Assembly (NCBI RefSeq): GCF_015687155.1
Contig: NZ_JADPQF010000001.1
Coordinates: 434,001-498,000 of the forward strand
Length of the DNA: 64,000 bases
Direction of reading: 5' to 3'
Source: Aliikangiella sp. G2MR2-5
GTDB taxonomy: Bacteria; Pseudomonadota; Gammaproteobacteria; Enterobacterales; Kangiellaceae
Each line of letters opens with the position of its first letter. Position 1 is the stretch's first letter. The notes beneath the pieces were generated by a model that saw nothing but the letters and a program-made list of their open reading frames with translations, had not been told where the DNA came from and did not search any database. The position numbers were made by a program, and so were the translations under genes. Below, in pieces: positions 44,076 to 53,657 of the stretch.

Positions 44076-45467
44076 ATGTTGCAAATATACAACAGTATCT
44101 CGCAGTCAAAACAAATTTTTAAACCTATCGAGCCCGGTAAAGTACGCATGTATGTGTGCGGGATTACTATTTATGACTACAGTCATGTAGGGCACGCAAG
44201 AACTTTCGTTGCTTTTGATGTGATGACCAGATATTTGCGTTTTTCTGGGTATGATTTAACTTTTGTCCGAAACATCACTGATATCGATGACAAGATCATA
44301 GCTAGAGCGAATGAGAATGGTGAGTCCATAAGTGAACTGACTACTCGTTTCGAGAAAATCATGCATGAAGACTTTTCTGCTTTGGGAATGTTGAAGCCTG
44401 ATGTTGAGCCCAAAGCAACCCAGTCTATTGATGAGATAATTGATATCATTGAAACCCTGGTCGATAAAGGTTACGCATATCAGGGAGATTCCGGGGATGT
44501 CTATTACCATGTTCCTAAGTTTGCGGAGTATGGAAAGCTATCCAAGCAGCACATAGAACAATTGCAGGCCGGAGAGCGCGTTGATGTTGCTACAGACAAA
44601 AAAAGCCCCCTTGATTTTGTCCTTTGGAAGAAAGCAAAGCCAGAAGAGCCTAGTTGGGACTCGCCATGGGGAGCCGGGAGACCTGGCTGGCATATTGAAT
44701 GTTCGGCTATGTCAAAAAAGTGTCTGGGTGATCATTTTGACATACATGGCGGTGGTTCTGACTTGCAGTTTCCTCATCATGAAAATGAAATAGCACAATC
44801 TGAGGCGGCAAATGGCTGCTGCTTTGCTAACACCTGGATACATACAGGTATGGTGCAGGTGGATAAGGAAAAGATGTCCAAATCTTTGAACAACTTCTTT
44901 ACTATTCGTGATGTATTAAAACAATTTCGTCCAGAAGCTGTTCGTTTTTTCATGGTAAGTAGTCACTATCGTAGTCAGCTTAATTATAGTGAAGATAACT
45001 TGAAAGCTGCTGACGCTGGTCTGGAGAGACTATATTTGTCTTTAAGAGATTTGGAGTTGACGGAGTTGCCCGTTGTTAGTGATGACAATGCTTTTCTGAA
45101 AAAATTTAAGCTGGCTATGGATGACGACTTTAACACCCCGGAAGCGATAGCAGTCCTGTTTGAATTAGCCAAAGAAATCAACCGCCTGAAGGGCGATGAT
45201 GCTGATAAAGCACGCGAAAGTGCTGCTGTTTTAATTATGCTGGGTGAAGTCCTTGGTATTTTGCAGCAAGAGCCTGAAGCGTTTCTCAAGTCTTCAGCCT
45301 CTGATGAGGAGTCTGATGCGGCGGAAATAGAGGTTTTAATTGAGCAGCGTAACATGGCTCGAGCTGAAAAGAACTGGGCGCTTGCCGATGAGATCAGAGA
45401 CAAACTATTGAAGGACGGTATTGTGCTGGAAGATAAGGGAGGAGTTACCAGTTGGCGTAGGGAGTAA
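44076..45467 (+). CDS. cysS: cysteinyl-tRNA synthetase
   Basis: A class I aminoacyl-tRNA synthetase, 463 residues from ATG 44076 ([10 protein letters not shown], the usual family start). AGGAG at 44060-44064 is 11 bases upstream; a TTG at 44070 is the alternative. Zinc ligand Cys in YVCGIT; HIGH-type motif [30 protein letters not shown]-type motif [10 protein letters not shown]. It charges tRNA-Cys in the cytoplasm. Followed by the fabA operator region. Confidence 0.95.
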   Translation: MLQIYNSISQSKQIFKPIEPGKVRMYVCGITIYDYSHVGHARTFVAFDVMTRYLRFSGYDLTFVRNITDIDDKIIARANENGESISELTTRFEKIMHEDFSALGMLKPDVEPKATQSIDEIIDIIETLVDKGYAYQGDSGDVYYHVPKFAEYGKLSKQHIEQLQAGERVDVATDKKSPLDFVLWKKAKPEEPSWDSPWGAGRPGWHIECSAMSKKCLGDHFDIHGGGSDLQFPHHENEIAQSEAANGCCFANTWIHTGMVQVDKEKMSKSLNNFFTIRDVLKQFRPEAVRFFMVSSHYRSQLNYSEDNLKAADAGLERLYLSLRDLELTELPVVSDDNAFLKKFKLAMDDDFNTPEAIAVLFELAKEINRLKGDDADKARESAAVLIMLGEVLGILQQEPEAFLKSSASDEESDAAEIEVLIEQRNMARAEKNWALADEIRDKLLKDGIVLEDKGGVTSWRRE

Positions 45468-45526
45468 TACCGCTTCTTGAAGAATTGCTGTTTTGGTGGT
45501 TAGGTCACGAAAAGGCTACATTAGTC

Positions 45527-45544
45527 AGCGTACACTTGTTCGCT
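45527..45544. promoter_or_regulatory. FabR-type operator upstream of fabA
   Basis: AGCGTACA and TGTTCGCT separated by CT, one mismatch from a perfect palindrome and nearly identical to the site at 25344-25361 upstream of the desaturase and fabR-like genes. It lies about 140-155 bases before the fabA start. It fits FabR repression of fabA and fabB as known in E. coli. Confidence 0.82.
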
Positions 45545-45681
45545 AAGGTCGTACCAGTTCAACATGGTAAACAAGGGATAATAGCGCGTTTTTAATCTGG
45601 GGCTATTAAGTCCGTAATTTACCAGTGATGGATCAAAGCGCTTATCGCCATAATCCCGCTGTCTTAAAAAGGTTTTTATCT

Positions 45682-46212
45682 ATGAGTCGTACTGAGTCGT
45701 TTACACGCGAAGAATTAATTGCTTGTGGAAAAGGAGAGCTGATTGGTACTGCTACCGAAGGTCGACCAATTGCTCGTTTACCGCTTCCAAATATGCTAAT
45801 GATGGACCGCATCACCTGCATCAGCGATGAGGGAGGAGCATATGGTAAGGGACAGGTTGTCGCGGAGCTTGATATTAACCCTGATCTTTGGTTTTTTGGC
45901 TGTCATTTTGAATCAGATCCTGTGATGCCTGGGTGTTTGGGCCTGGATGCAATGTGGCAATTAACTGGTTTCTTTTTGTCCTGGATGGGTTATCCAGGCA
46001 AAGGGCGAGCGCTAGGTGCGGGTGAAATAAAGTTCGTTGGACAGGTTTTGCCGACTGCTAAGTTAGTTAAATATGTGGTCGACATCAGACGAGTCCTCAG
46101 AAAAGGTTTGTCGATGGTTATTGCAGACGCCACCATGTTTGTGGACGGTAGAGAAATCTACACTGCAAAAAATCTCAGGGTCGGGTTGTTTGAATCCACT
46201 GATGATTTCTAA
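45682..46212 (+). CDS. fabA: 3-hydroxydecanoyl-ACP dehydratase/isomerase FabA
   Basis: The enzyme that dehydrates 3-hydroxydecanoyl-ACP and isomerises the trans-2 bond to cis-3, starting unsaturated fatty acid synthesis. [15 protein letters not shown] gives catalytic His75 and CLGLDAMWQ gives Asp89 (His70 and Asp84 in E. coli). The start at 45682 ([12 protein letters not shown]) gives 176 residues, close to the E. coli 172, with AAAAAGG 10 bases upstream. An upstream GTG/ATG at 45625-45628 would add 18-19 residues without a good ribosome site; it cannot be fully excluded. Followed by fabB 75 bases later. Confidence 0.92.
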   Translation: MSRTESFTREELIACGKGELIGTATEGRPIARLPLPNMLMMDRITCISDEGGAYGKGQVVAELDINPDLWFFGCHFESDPVMPGCLGLDAMWQLTGFFLSWMGYPGKGRALGAGEIKFVGQVLPTAKLVKYVVDIRRVLRKGLSMVIADATMFVDGREIYTAKNLRVGLFESTDDF

Positions 46213-46287
46213 ATTAAAATACTTTGATAGAGCTGAGTAGCTAGTTAAAGTATGGCTTAGAACAGAATTTATTAAAGAGGAATAATC

Positions 46288-47502
46288 ATGAAACGAGTAG
46301 TTGTTACCGGAATGGGAGTTGTCTCCTGCCTTGGAAATGACGTCGAGAGTGTTAAAGAGTCATTGATACAAGGTCGTTCCGGCATTCGCTTTATGGAAAA
46401 ATATCAGGAAATTGGCTTGCGTAGCAATGTGGCTGGTAGACCAGATATTAATGTCAGTGAGCATATTGATCGTAAAGTGATGCGTTTTATGGGCGATGCT
46501 GCGGCATACACTTATATTGCAATGAAGCAAGCGATAGATGATGCCGGTTTGAGCGAAGAACTGGTTTCGAATCCTCGTACCGGAATTATTACTGGTTCTG
46601 GAGGCGGCTCGCAAAAAGCACAGGTAGAATCAGTTAATATTTGTCTCGAAAAAGGTGTAAAAAGAGTGGGGCCCTACGCTGTACCCAAAACTATGGCTAG
46701 TACTACATCAGCCTGTTTGGCCACGCCATTTAAAATTAAAGGTATTAACTATTCGATCACTTCTGCTTGCGCTACCAGTGCTCATTGTATCGGCAATGCG
46801 TTTGAGCAGATTCAACTGGGTAAACAGGATATTGTGTTTGCCGGTGGTGGTGAAGAAGAAGACTGGCGTTTAACACTTTTATTTGATGCGATGGGGGCAT
46901 TGTCTTCCAAATACAATGAAACTCCTGAGACTGCTTCAAGGCCTTATGATGCGACGCGTGATGGATTTGTTATTTCATCTGGCGGTGGAATATTGGTTCT
47001 GGAAGAGCTGGAACATGCAAAAGCACGTGGAGCCAGAATCTATGCTGAAATTGTTGGCTATGGTGCAACTTCCGATGGTTATGATATGGTTGCCCCTTCT
47101 GGAGAAGGAGCTGTTAGATGTATGCAGCAGGCTATTGCAACGGTAGAAGGTGATATCGACTATATTAATGCACATGGCACCAGTACTCCGGTGGGAGATA
47201 CGCAGGAGCTAGCAGCTATTAAAGAAACTTTCGGTGATAAATTGCCTAAAATTGGCTCTACCAAATCTCTAGCGGGTCACTCTCTTGGTGCAACCGGTGT
47301 GCATGAAGCGATTTACAGCCTGATTATGATGGATAATGATTTTATTGCTGGTTCTATAAATATTAATGAGCTAGATCCAGACGCAGAAGGCTTGCCTATC
47401 GTTCAGAAAACTGAAGATGCTAAACTTAATCGAATACTATCCAATAGCTTTGGTTTTGGTGGTACCAATGCGAGTCTGGTTTTTGAGAAACTACAGGGCT
47501 AG
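46288..47502 (+). CDS. fabB: 3-oxoacyl-ACP synthase I FabB
   Basis: A 404-residue condensing enzyme that elongates the cis-3-decenoyl product of FabA. The catalytic triad is Cys161 (TSACATS), His296 (NAHGTSTP) and His331 (GHSLGATG). Length equals typical FabB (about 405). AGAGGAATA precedes the ATG. It forms a fabA-fabB operon ended by a strong terminator and probably controlled by the FabR-like site upstream of fabA. Confidence 0.95.
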   Translation: MKRVVVTGMGVVSCLGNDVESVKESLIQGRSGIRFMEKYQEIGLRSNVAGRPDINVSEHIDRKVMRFMGDAAAYTYIAMKQAIDDAGLSEELVSNPRTGIITGSGGGSQKAQVESVNICLEKGVKRVGPYAVPKTMASTTSACLATPFKIKGINYSITSACATSAHCIGNAFEQIQLGKQDIVFAGGGEEEDWRLTLLFDAMGALSSKYNETPETASRPYDATRDGFVISSGGGILVLEELEHAKARGARIYAEIVGYGATSDGYDMVAPSGEGAVRCMQQAIATVEGDIDYINAHGTSTPVGDTQELAAIKETFGDKLPKIGSTKSLAGHSLGATGVHEAIYSLIMMDNDFIAGSININELDPDAEGLPIVQKTEDAKLNRILSNSFGFGGTNASLVFEKLQG

Positions 47503-47545
47503 AGTTGATTGTTTTTTGAGCAGGCTGGTTTGTTTGGTAAATAAG

Positions 47546-47570
47546 AAAAGCGCCTTAGTGGCGCTTTTTT
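47546..47570 (+). terminator. intrinsic terminator of fabA-fabB
   Basis: A 9-bp stem (AAAAGCGCC with GGCGCTTTT), a 5-base loop and a T-run, 44 bases after the fabB stop. Confidence 0.93.
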
Positions 47571-47629
47571 GCAATATCGGGTTAGAATATAACAAAATCG
47601 GATAAAACATTAATGGATCTGGGAAGCAT

Positions 47630-49669
47630 TTGGCTCGAATAAAGCAGTTTCTTATATGGGCTTTGGTGGTGGTGGTATCTCAATACTGTACAGGTATTGT
47701 GTTCGCCAGCCCGGATAATGCTATTGATTTAATCGATCCATTCGCACCAGACAAACCTACTTTCAATATTCCAGACGACTTCTATGGTCGCGTACCTTTT
47801 AAGCATATTCAGTTTTTAGCATTCCCTTCGGCCCAGTATACAGACACACAGATTCTATCGGGAATAGAAAAAGGGTGGCAGGATTTGCCGGAAAACTTTA
47901 GTCCTGATCCTAAAACAACCTATTGGTTTAGGGTAAGGATAGAAACGGCTCAGCAGCAAAAGCATTGGCTGGTTACTCCCGGCCTATGGCACAAGAGTCA
48001 GGCATTTGTTCGCAACGAGCAAGGCAAATGGAATAGTTTCAATACTAGTGTTTTCACCCCTGTATCAGAGCGACAATATCCGAGTCACTGGCCGATGCTT
48101 GTATTGGATATACCTGACGAGGGGATAACTCTGATTTTTAAGAATCAGGGGTTCAGATTCGGCCGCGATCCAATTGCACAACAAATACAGCTATTTTCCG
48201 AACCGCAATATCTTAAGCAAGTAGCCTCAGAAGAGAGAGTGCAGGGTGGCTACATGGGGTTTGCTATTGCGATTGCAGGTTTTCATCTGGTTTTATGGAT
48301 CTGGTTCAGAGAGAAAACCTATTTGTGGCTAGTTGTTGCCATGATTGGCGGTCCGGTATTTTACCATGCGCTATTGGGCTTAGGTTTTACAGATCTCTGG
48401 CCAGAGTGGCCAGTGTGGAATGAGTATTCTTCTAGTCTGCTGGCCGCAGTGATTCCAGCGCTCTATCTTAGGTTCGGTGCCAGCTACCTTAATATTGGAA
48501 CTTATTTACCTAAAGTTAACAGGATTGTAATACAGCTATTTTACCTGATATTAGCTTCTTCCCTGGCTGTGTTTTATCAGGGGATTGATTTACTGTTTAT
48601 TCAAGCGATATTAACTACTTTAGCTTCTATCCTGCTTTTAGTTTCATCCATCTATCTAGCACTAAGAGGAAAACGTTACGCTTGGTATTTTGTTGCAGGA
48701 AACGGGATCATCTTGCTGGTCTTATTCTTCTGGCCATTTCTGGAAATTGGCAATATTGCAATGGATGATTTGCCTTTTTCCATTGTGAGCCTTTCTCAAT
48801 TTGGTTCTGCCTGGCAAGGGATTTTGCTTGCGCTGGGAATGGTCGACAGGATGCAGTCTATGAAACAGACATTGTTAAAAAGGGAACTTGACTCGGAAAG
48901 GCAGGCTGTTAAACATGCGCAACAAACCAGAGCCTTGATTCAGGCACAAAATGAAGAGCTCGAATCATCCAACAAAGCGTTAAAAGAGCTCGATGATATG
49001 AAAGATGAGTTTCTTGCGCGGACTTCTCATGAACTAAATACGCCGCTAAATGGAATTATAGGGCTCTCACAGGTTTTGCTGGATGAGGAAATCGAGCTTC
49101 GTCCAAATGAACGCAAGGAATATATCGAACTGATTGCGCAAAGAAGTGAGCATTTGAAAGAGCTGGTTTCCGAGTTACTGGAGTTTGTTAAAACACGGAA
49201 AGAAGTCATCAATCTATATAAAGAAAAGATCGATATTAGTTCGCATATTGCGAAGATCGTTCTGACATTTCAGCCTCAAGCAGAAAACAAAGGCCTCTAT
49301 CTGAAGCTTTTAAACAGCATTCCCGTTATCGTTAATGCGGATCCGCGTCGAATGAGACAGGTTCTGACAATATTATTAGATAATGCATTGAAATATACCG
49401 ATCAAGGCGGGGTAAAAGTCAGTATTGAGCCGGAAGAGAGTTCGGTGGTCATTAAAGTCACTGACACCGGTATTGGTATCAGTGAAGAGCATCGTAATAC
49501 AATTTTTGAACCCTTCAAGCAGCTCAAGCAAAATAACAAAACCAGGGAAGGGGCAGGGCTTGGCCTATCTATATGCAAGCATTTAATAGAACTTCATGGC
49601 GGAAGTATGTCAATCGAGTCGAAAATAGGAAAAGGCTCTTGCTTTTCAATTTCTTTACCCAAAAAATAA
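47630..49669 (+). CDS. 7TMR-DISM sensor histidine kinase
   Basis: A 679-residue membrane kinase starting at TTG (GGGAAG just upstream; the nearby ATG at 47613 is out of frame). Signal-like N-terminus, then a periplasmic beta-sandwich (TYWFRVRIET, HWLVTPGLW) of the 7TMR-DISM extracellular type at about 50-195. About seven membrane helices follow between 205 and 405, then a coiled-coil. HisKA has phospho-acceptor His467 (RTSHELNTPLNG). The HATPase has LDNALKYTDQG, VTDTGIGI and EGAGLGLSICKHL. No response regulator is adjacent, so the partner and signal are unknown. Confidence 0.88.
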   Translation: MARIKQFLIWALVVVVSQYCTGIVFASPDNAIDLIDPFAPDKPTFNIPDDFYGRVPFKHIQFLAFPSAQYTDTQILSGIEKGWQDLPENFSPDPKTTYWFRVRIETAQQQKHWLVTPGLWHKSQAFVRNEQGKWNSFNTSVFTPVSERQYPSHWPMLVLDIPDEGITLIFKNQGFRFGRDPIAQQIQLFSEPQYLKQVASEERVQGGYMGFAIAIAGFHLVLWIWFREKTYLWLVVAMIGGPVFYHALLGLGFTDLWPEWPVWNEYSSSLLAAVIPALYLRFGASYLNIGTYLPKVNRIVIQLFYLILASSLAVFYQGIDLLFIQAILTTLASILLLVSSIYLALRGKRYAWYFVAGNGIILLVLFFWPFLEIGNIAMDDLPFSIVSLSQFGSAWQGILLALGMVDRMQSMKQTLLKRELDSERQAVKHAQQTRALIQAQNEELESSNKALKELDDMKDEFLARTSHELNTPLNGIIGLSQVLLDEEIELRPNERKEYIELIAQRSEHLKELVSELLEFVKTRKEVINLYKEKIDISSHIAKIVLTFQPQAENKGLYLKLLNSIPVIVNADPRRMRQVLTILLDNALKYTDQGGVKVSIEPEESSVVIKVTDTGIGISEEHRNTIFEPFKQLKQNNKTREGAGLGLSICKHLIELHGGSMSIESKIGKGSCFSISLPKK

Positions 49670-49782
49670 CCGACTTAATTATTTGCCTGCTTTAAGCTGA
49701 TTCACAGATATCGACAGGTTACAGAAACCCTGTGAGCAATTATTTTTTAGTAGTATATAAATACATGAACTCCGAGGAAAGA

Positions 49783-50526
49783 ATGACAGTTGAAAGTCAA
49801 CAAGATCTTGACGGAATATTGCAGGCGGGAAAAGTCGTAGCCCACGTCCGTAATGCTATGTTAGAAGCCGTAGAACCGGGAATAACAACGGCCGAACTAG
49901 ACAACTTGGGTGGCGAGCTATTGGCAAAGTTTGGAGCTTTATCTGCGCCCAAAACTGTTTACAATTTCCCCGGTGAAACCTGCATTAGTGTTAATGAAGA
50001 AGCCGCTCATGGAATACCTGGCAAAAAAGTTATACAAAAAGGAGACATTGTTAATGTGGATGTCTCAGCACAGTTGAATGGGTACTTTGCTGATACCGGC
50101 GGGACAATTGTTGTCCCGCCTGAATCCAATAATAAATTACGATTATGTAATGCGACGAGATTAGCGCTAAAAAATGCATTGACTGAGGTCAGAGCAGGTC
50201 GTTTTATCAATCAAATCGGTAAAGCTATTCAGCAGACGGCTAAAGCTCATGGTTTTAAGGTTATTAAAAACCTTGCCGGGCACGGGGTTGGTCGAAGTTT
50301 ACACGAAGAGCCGACGGATATTGTGAGCTATTTTGATAGCTCAGATAAGCGCCAGTTAAGGTTAGGCCAGGTTATCGCGATAGAACCATTTCTCTCCACT
50401 AGAAGTACCTGGGTTCGAGAAAAAGAAGATGGGTGGACCTTAGTTGGACACTCTGGAAATCTTTCTGCACAATTTGAGCATACGGTGATTGTCACCAATG
50501 GTATGCCGATAATTGCGACTCTTTAA
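49783..50526 (+). CDS. map: type I methionine aminopeptidase
   Basis: A 247-residue M24A peptidase that removes initiator methionine. The start at 49783 (MTVESQQD) has GAGGA 5-6 bases upstream, so the longer frames from 49732 and 49765 are rejected. The five metal ligands are visible in order: two Asp (VDVSAQLNGYFADTGG), His (AGHGVGRSLHEEP), Glu (AIEPFLS) and Glu (QFEHTV). It is not in the usual map-rpsB context and may be a second, accessory copy. Confidence 0.9.
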   Translation: MTVESQQDLDGILQAGKVVAHVRNAMLEAVEPGITTAELDNLGGELLAKFGALSAPKTVYNFPGETCISVNEEAAHGIPGKKVIQKGDIVNVDVSAQLNGYFADTGGTIVVPPESNNKLRLCNATRLALKNALTEVRAGRFINQIGKAIQQTAKAHGFKVIKNLAGHGVGRSLHEEPTDIVSYFDSSDKRQLRLGQVIAIEPFLSTRSTWVREKEDGWTLVGHSGNLSAQFEHTVIVTNGMPIIATL

Positions 50527-50557
50527 CGCTGATATATAAACCAGTTACACACAGGCT

Positions 50558-50791
50558 TTAATAGTGAGGTGGCGGAGTTTCCAGGTTTGCATCAATTACA
50601 TTCGGTTCCTGCAATGAATCGACCTGTGCGTTGAGTTTTTCGATCAGACTAATTAGCTTGTTAATATCTTTTTGCTGCAATATCAATGAATGATTTAACT
50701 GATCAACCAGCTCTTCCTGAAACATTAACTTGGTTTCAAGCTCTTCGATCCTTGATTCCAATAAATCTGTGGTTTCTTTATCTTGCATCAT
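50558..50791 (-). CDS. slyX: SlyX family protein
   Basis: A 77-residue coiled-coil protein typical of SlyX: LESRIEELETKLMFQEELVDQLN heptads and a short Pro-rich end, PPPHY. Function not established. Its ATG overlaps the stop of the glutathione peroxidase gene by one base, so the two are coupled. Confidence 0.88.
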   Translation of the reverse strand: MMQDKETTDLLESRIEELETKLMFQEELVDQLNHSLILQQKDINKLISLIEKLNAQVDSLQEPNVIDANLETPPPHY

Positions 50792-51306
50792 TAATTCTTC
50801 AAACTGGAGTGGTTGGTATTCTGATCTAGCAGGGCCGCGACCTCTTTTTCTATATCCTCAGGTTTGTCTTTCGGCGCGAAACGCTTAAGTACTTTTCCTG
50901 ACTGGTCAACCAGAAATTTTGTGAAATTCCATTTGATTGAACGAGAGCCTAGGATTCCGGGGGCGCTTTCTTTTAGATATTCATAGAGCGGCTCAGAATT
51001 ATTGCCGTTAACATCAATTTTTGCAAACATCGGAAAACTAACCTTGAATGTTAAATCACAGAAGGTAGAGATTTCTTCGTTGCTACCTGGCTCCTGCTTT
51101 CCAAACTGGTTACAGGGAAAGCCGAGAACAGTAAAGCCCTTATCCTTATATTTTTCATATAACGACTCAAGCCCTTTGTATTGAGGTGTAAAACCGCACT
51201 TGCTTGCGGTATTGACAATTAGCAGAACTTTTCCCTTAAAGTCCGACAGCGGACGCTCTTCGCCTTTTATATTGCGTACTTGAAAGTCATAAATACTGCT
51301 TGTCAT
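50791..51306 (-). CDS. glutathione peroxidase family protein
   Basis: A 171-residue thiol peroxidase. The catalytic Cys37 is in ASKCGFTPQY, with GFPCNQFGKQEP (including the active-site Gln and probable resolving Cys) and the WNFTKFL motif (Trp, Asn). It reduces hydroperoxides in the cytoplasm; bacterial members usually use thioredoxin rather than glutathione. No signal peptide. Operon with slyX. Confidence 0.92.
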   Translation of the reverse strand: MTSSIYDFQVRNIKGEERPLSDFKGKVLLIVNTASKCGFTPQYKGLESLYEKYKDKGFTVLGFPCNQFGKQEPGSNEEISTFCDLTFKVSFPMFAKIDVNGNNSEPLYEYLKESAPGILGSRSIKWNFTKFLVDQSGKVLKRFAPKDKPEDIEKEVAALLDQNTNHSSLKN

Positions 51307-51437
51307 CTGTATTCGCCCTGTGATTGTTTCTAATTGATAGCATATGGATATTACACTTTATCGATTGATTTGATAAGCTTTGGCTCTTGCCAGATAAAAT
51401 TGATAGTTAAACGATTACTAAAAAATAGGCTAATTCA

Positions 51438-52829
51438 ATGAAACATATAAAACGCTTTTTGGGATTTACTTGTATTGCTCTGTGTTCACTTCAAAGCTTT
51501 TCCTCTTTTGCGTATTCTGAAGAAGAGACAAAAATCGTTGCCCAGTTAAGGGATCAGGCTCTAGGGAGTAACCTTGCATATGAAATTCTGGAGTCTCTGA
51601 CTACCGAAGTCGGGCCCAGGATGGCTGGTACACCGCAAGACGCATTGGCGGTTAAATGGGGGGTAGAAAAATTCAAAGCTCTTGGTTTTGACAAGGTTTG
51701 GACAGAGCCGGTGACTTTTGACACATGGATTCGTAAATCGGAAGCTGCCGAGATTGTTGCACCATTCAAACACCAGCTGAATATTACTGCTTTGGGGTTT
51801 AGTGTTCCAACTCCTGACGAAGGTATCGAAGCTGAAGTAATTCATTTCAACACTATTGAAGATTTAATCGAAGCTGAAGAAGGTATCGCTGACGGAAAAA
51901 TTGTTTTTATCAGTCGCAAAATGGAGAGATTCCGCGATGGTAAAGGGTACGGTCCGGCTGTTAAAGCCAGAAGTACTGGCGCGGTAGAGGCTGCCAGGAA
52001 AGGGGCTGTTGCTGTAGTTATTCGTTCAATTGGTACAGACTCGCACCGATTACCCCATACCGGAATGATGCGTTATAAAGAAGGAATAAAACAGATACCG
52101 GCTGCAGCAATGTCTAATCCCGACGCAGATCTGATGTTGCGAATATTCGAGCGCGGCAAGCCAGTAACTATGAAGCTGAGTCTGAATTCTCACGCGGGAC
52201 CGGAGTATACTTCTCACAATGTTATAGGAGAAATGACAGGTTCAGAATTTCCTGATGAAAAGGTCATTATTGGTGGGCACCTGGACTCCTGGGATTTAGG
52301 TACTGGGGCCGTGGATGACGGTGCTGGAGTGGCGATTACTATGGCAGCAGCCAAAATCATAGGCGATGCAAAAGTTCGGCCAAAGAGAACTATTCGGGTT
52401 GTGCTATTTGCTAACGAAGAGCAAGGTCTAGTGGGGGCAAAGGCCTATGGTAAAGCACACGCGAATGACATCGCTAATCACGTAACAGGAGCAGAGTCAG
52501 ACTTTGGCGCAGGACCGATTTATGCCTTTTCTTCAAATGTCGCGGCAGACAACATGCCAGTCGTTCATAAAATGGCAAAATTAATGAAGCCTCTCGGAAT
52601 TGAATATGTAGACAACAATGCTGGGCCTGGACCCGATCTTTGGCCTGTCTATAATGCAGGCATGTCGGTATTTAGTTTAAAACAGGACGGTACCGACTAT
52701 TTTGATTTACACCATACAGCAGATGATACTTTGGATAAGGTAAAGCCTGAGAACTTAGCTCAGAATACGGCTGCATATGTCGTTTTCGCTTACCTGTCAG
52801 CTAATAGTGAACAAAAAATCAGCCGTTAG
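51438..52829 (+). CDS. M28 family metallopeptidase with PA domain, exported
   Basis: A 463-residue protein with a signal peptide (residues 1-25, ending SFAYS). A PA-like insert lies around residues 120-255. The M28 zinc site is intact: GGHLDSWD near residue 281 (His, Asp), GAVDDGAGV (bridging Asp), NEEQGL (catalytic and metal Glu), an ESDFG aspartate, and LHHTADD (His). Similar to plasma glutamate carboxypeptidase-like aminopeptidases; substrate specificity is not predictable. Probably periplasmic or secreted. Confidence 0.88.
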   Translation: MKHIKRFLGFTCIALCSLQSFSSFAYSEEETKIVAQLRDQALGSNLAYEILESLTTEVGPRMAGTPQDALAVKWGVEKFKALGFDKVWTEPVTFDTWIRKSEAAEIVAPFKHQLNITALGFSVPTPDEGIEAEVIHFNTIEDLIEAEEGIADGKIVFISRKMERFRDGKGYGPAVKARSTGAVEAARKGAVAVVIRSIGTDSHRLPHTGMMRYKEGIKQIPAAAMSNPDADLMLRIFERGKPVTMKLSLNSHAGPEYTSHNVIGEMTGSEFPDEKVIIGGHLDSWDLGTGAVDDGAGVAITMAAAKIIGDAKVRPKRTIRVVLFANEEQGLVGAKAYGKAHANDIANHVTGAESDFGAGPIYAFSSNVAADNMPVVHKMAKLMKPLGIEYVDNNAGPGPDLWPVYNAGMSVFSLKQDGTDYFDLHHTADDTLDKVKPENLAQNTAAYVVFAYLSANSEQKISR

Positions 52830-52863
52830 GCTCAAATTTAAATAACATTTACGGGAAGAATTT

Positions 52864-53607
52864 ATGTCAGATTTGGTTTTAGTTGAACAGCAAGGGGCTG
52901 TGCTGGAAATCCAGATTAATCGTCCGGATAAAATGAATGCATTAACTGATGCCATGTATGCCGACCTGGTTGCTGCTTTCAAAAAGGCTGAACAAAGCAA
53001 AGAAATCAACGTTGTCTATTTGCGTAGCAGTGGTCCTCACTTTAGTGCCGGTAATGATCTGGCCGATTTTTTAGAAACGGAATTTAACCTCGAGAGTAAT
53101 GTGGTTCAGTTTTTACTGACCTTGGCGCAAATGACCAAGCCGGTTGTGGCTGCAGTCAATGGTGCTGCTGTAGGAATAGGGCTGACCATGCTGTTGCATT
53201 GCGATATTGTTTTTGCATCGGCTGATGTAAAGTTATCGGTCCCATTTATTAAACTGGGTTTAACTCCTGAAGGGGGATCAAGTCAACTACTGGCTGCTCG
53301 TTGCGGTGACTTAAAAGCAAACGAGTGGCTATTAACCGGACGAAATATTCTTGCCAATGAAGCAGAGAATACAGGCCTGGTTAATCAAGTTTTTGAAAAT
53401 GTTGATACTTTGTGGGATGAAGCTGGGGCGCTGGCACAGAAAATGAGCAAAAGTTCGCAGGATGTTCTTGTTGCTTCAAAGCTTCTACTAAAAGGAGAGC
53501 AAGTGTCAGATGTCGTTCAGCTTATTAAAAAAGAAGCGACGATTTTTGGGCAAAGATTACAGAGTCAGGAAGCCAAAGCTGCATTTGATGCGTTTTTGAA
53601 TCGATAA
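52864..53607 (+). CDS. enoyl-CoA hydratase/isomerase family protein
   Basis: A 247-residue crotonase-fold protein. FSAGNDLADF (about residues 61-70) and VNGAAVGIGLTMLLHCD form the oxyanion hole, and SVPFIKLGLTPEGGSS contains the Glu used in many family members. It may act in beta-oxidation or as an isomerase. GGAAGAA precedes the ATG. Ends at a strong shared terminator. Confidence 0.88.
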   Translation: MSDLVLVEQQGAVLEIQINRPDKMNALTDAMYADLVAAFKKAEQSKEINVVYLRSSGPHFSAGNDLADFLETEFNLESNVVQFLLTLAQMTKPVVAAVNGAAVGIGLTMLLHCDIVFASADVKLSVPFIKLGLTPEGGSSQLLAARCGDLKANEWLLTGRNILANEAENTGLVNQVFENVDTLWDEAGALAQKMSKSSQDVLVASKLLLKGEQVSDVVQLIKKEATIFGQRLQSQEAKAAFDAFLNR

Positions 53608-53629
53608 TCATATCTAATTAAAAATCAGA

Positions 53630-53654
53630 AAAAGCCGCTTGCTAGCGGCTTTTT
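53630..53654. terminator. bidirectional intrinsic terminator
   Basis: A 10-bp stem (AAAAGCCGCT / AGCGGCTTTT) with a TGCT loop and flanking A- and T-runs, between the convergent enoyl-CoA hydratase and SLC13 transporter genes. Confidence 0.93.
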
Positions 53655-53657
53655 ATT

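Noticed and set aside
44984-45403. 139-codon minus-strand frame inside cysS
   Set aside because: Antisense shadow of a conserved tRNA synthetase; low-complexity Ser-rich translation.
45625-45681. N-terminal extension of FabA from GTG/ATG at 45625-45628
   Set aside because: No ribosome site there, while ATG 45682 has AAAAAGG upstream and gives the normal family length; kept only as an alternative.
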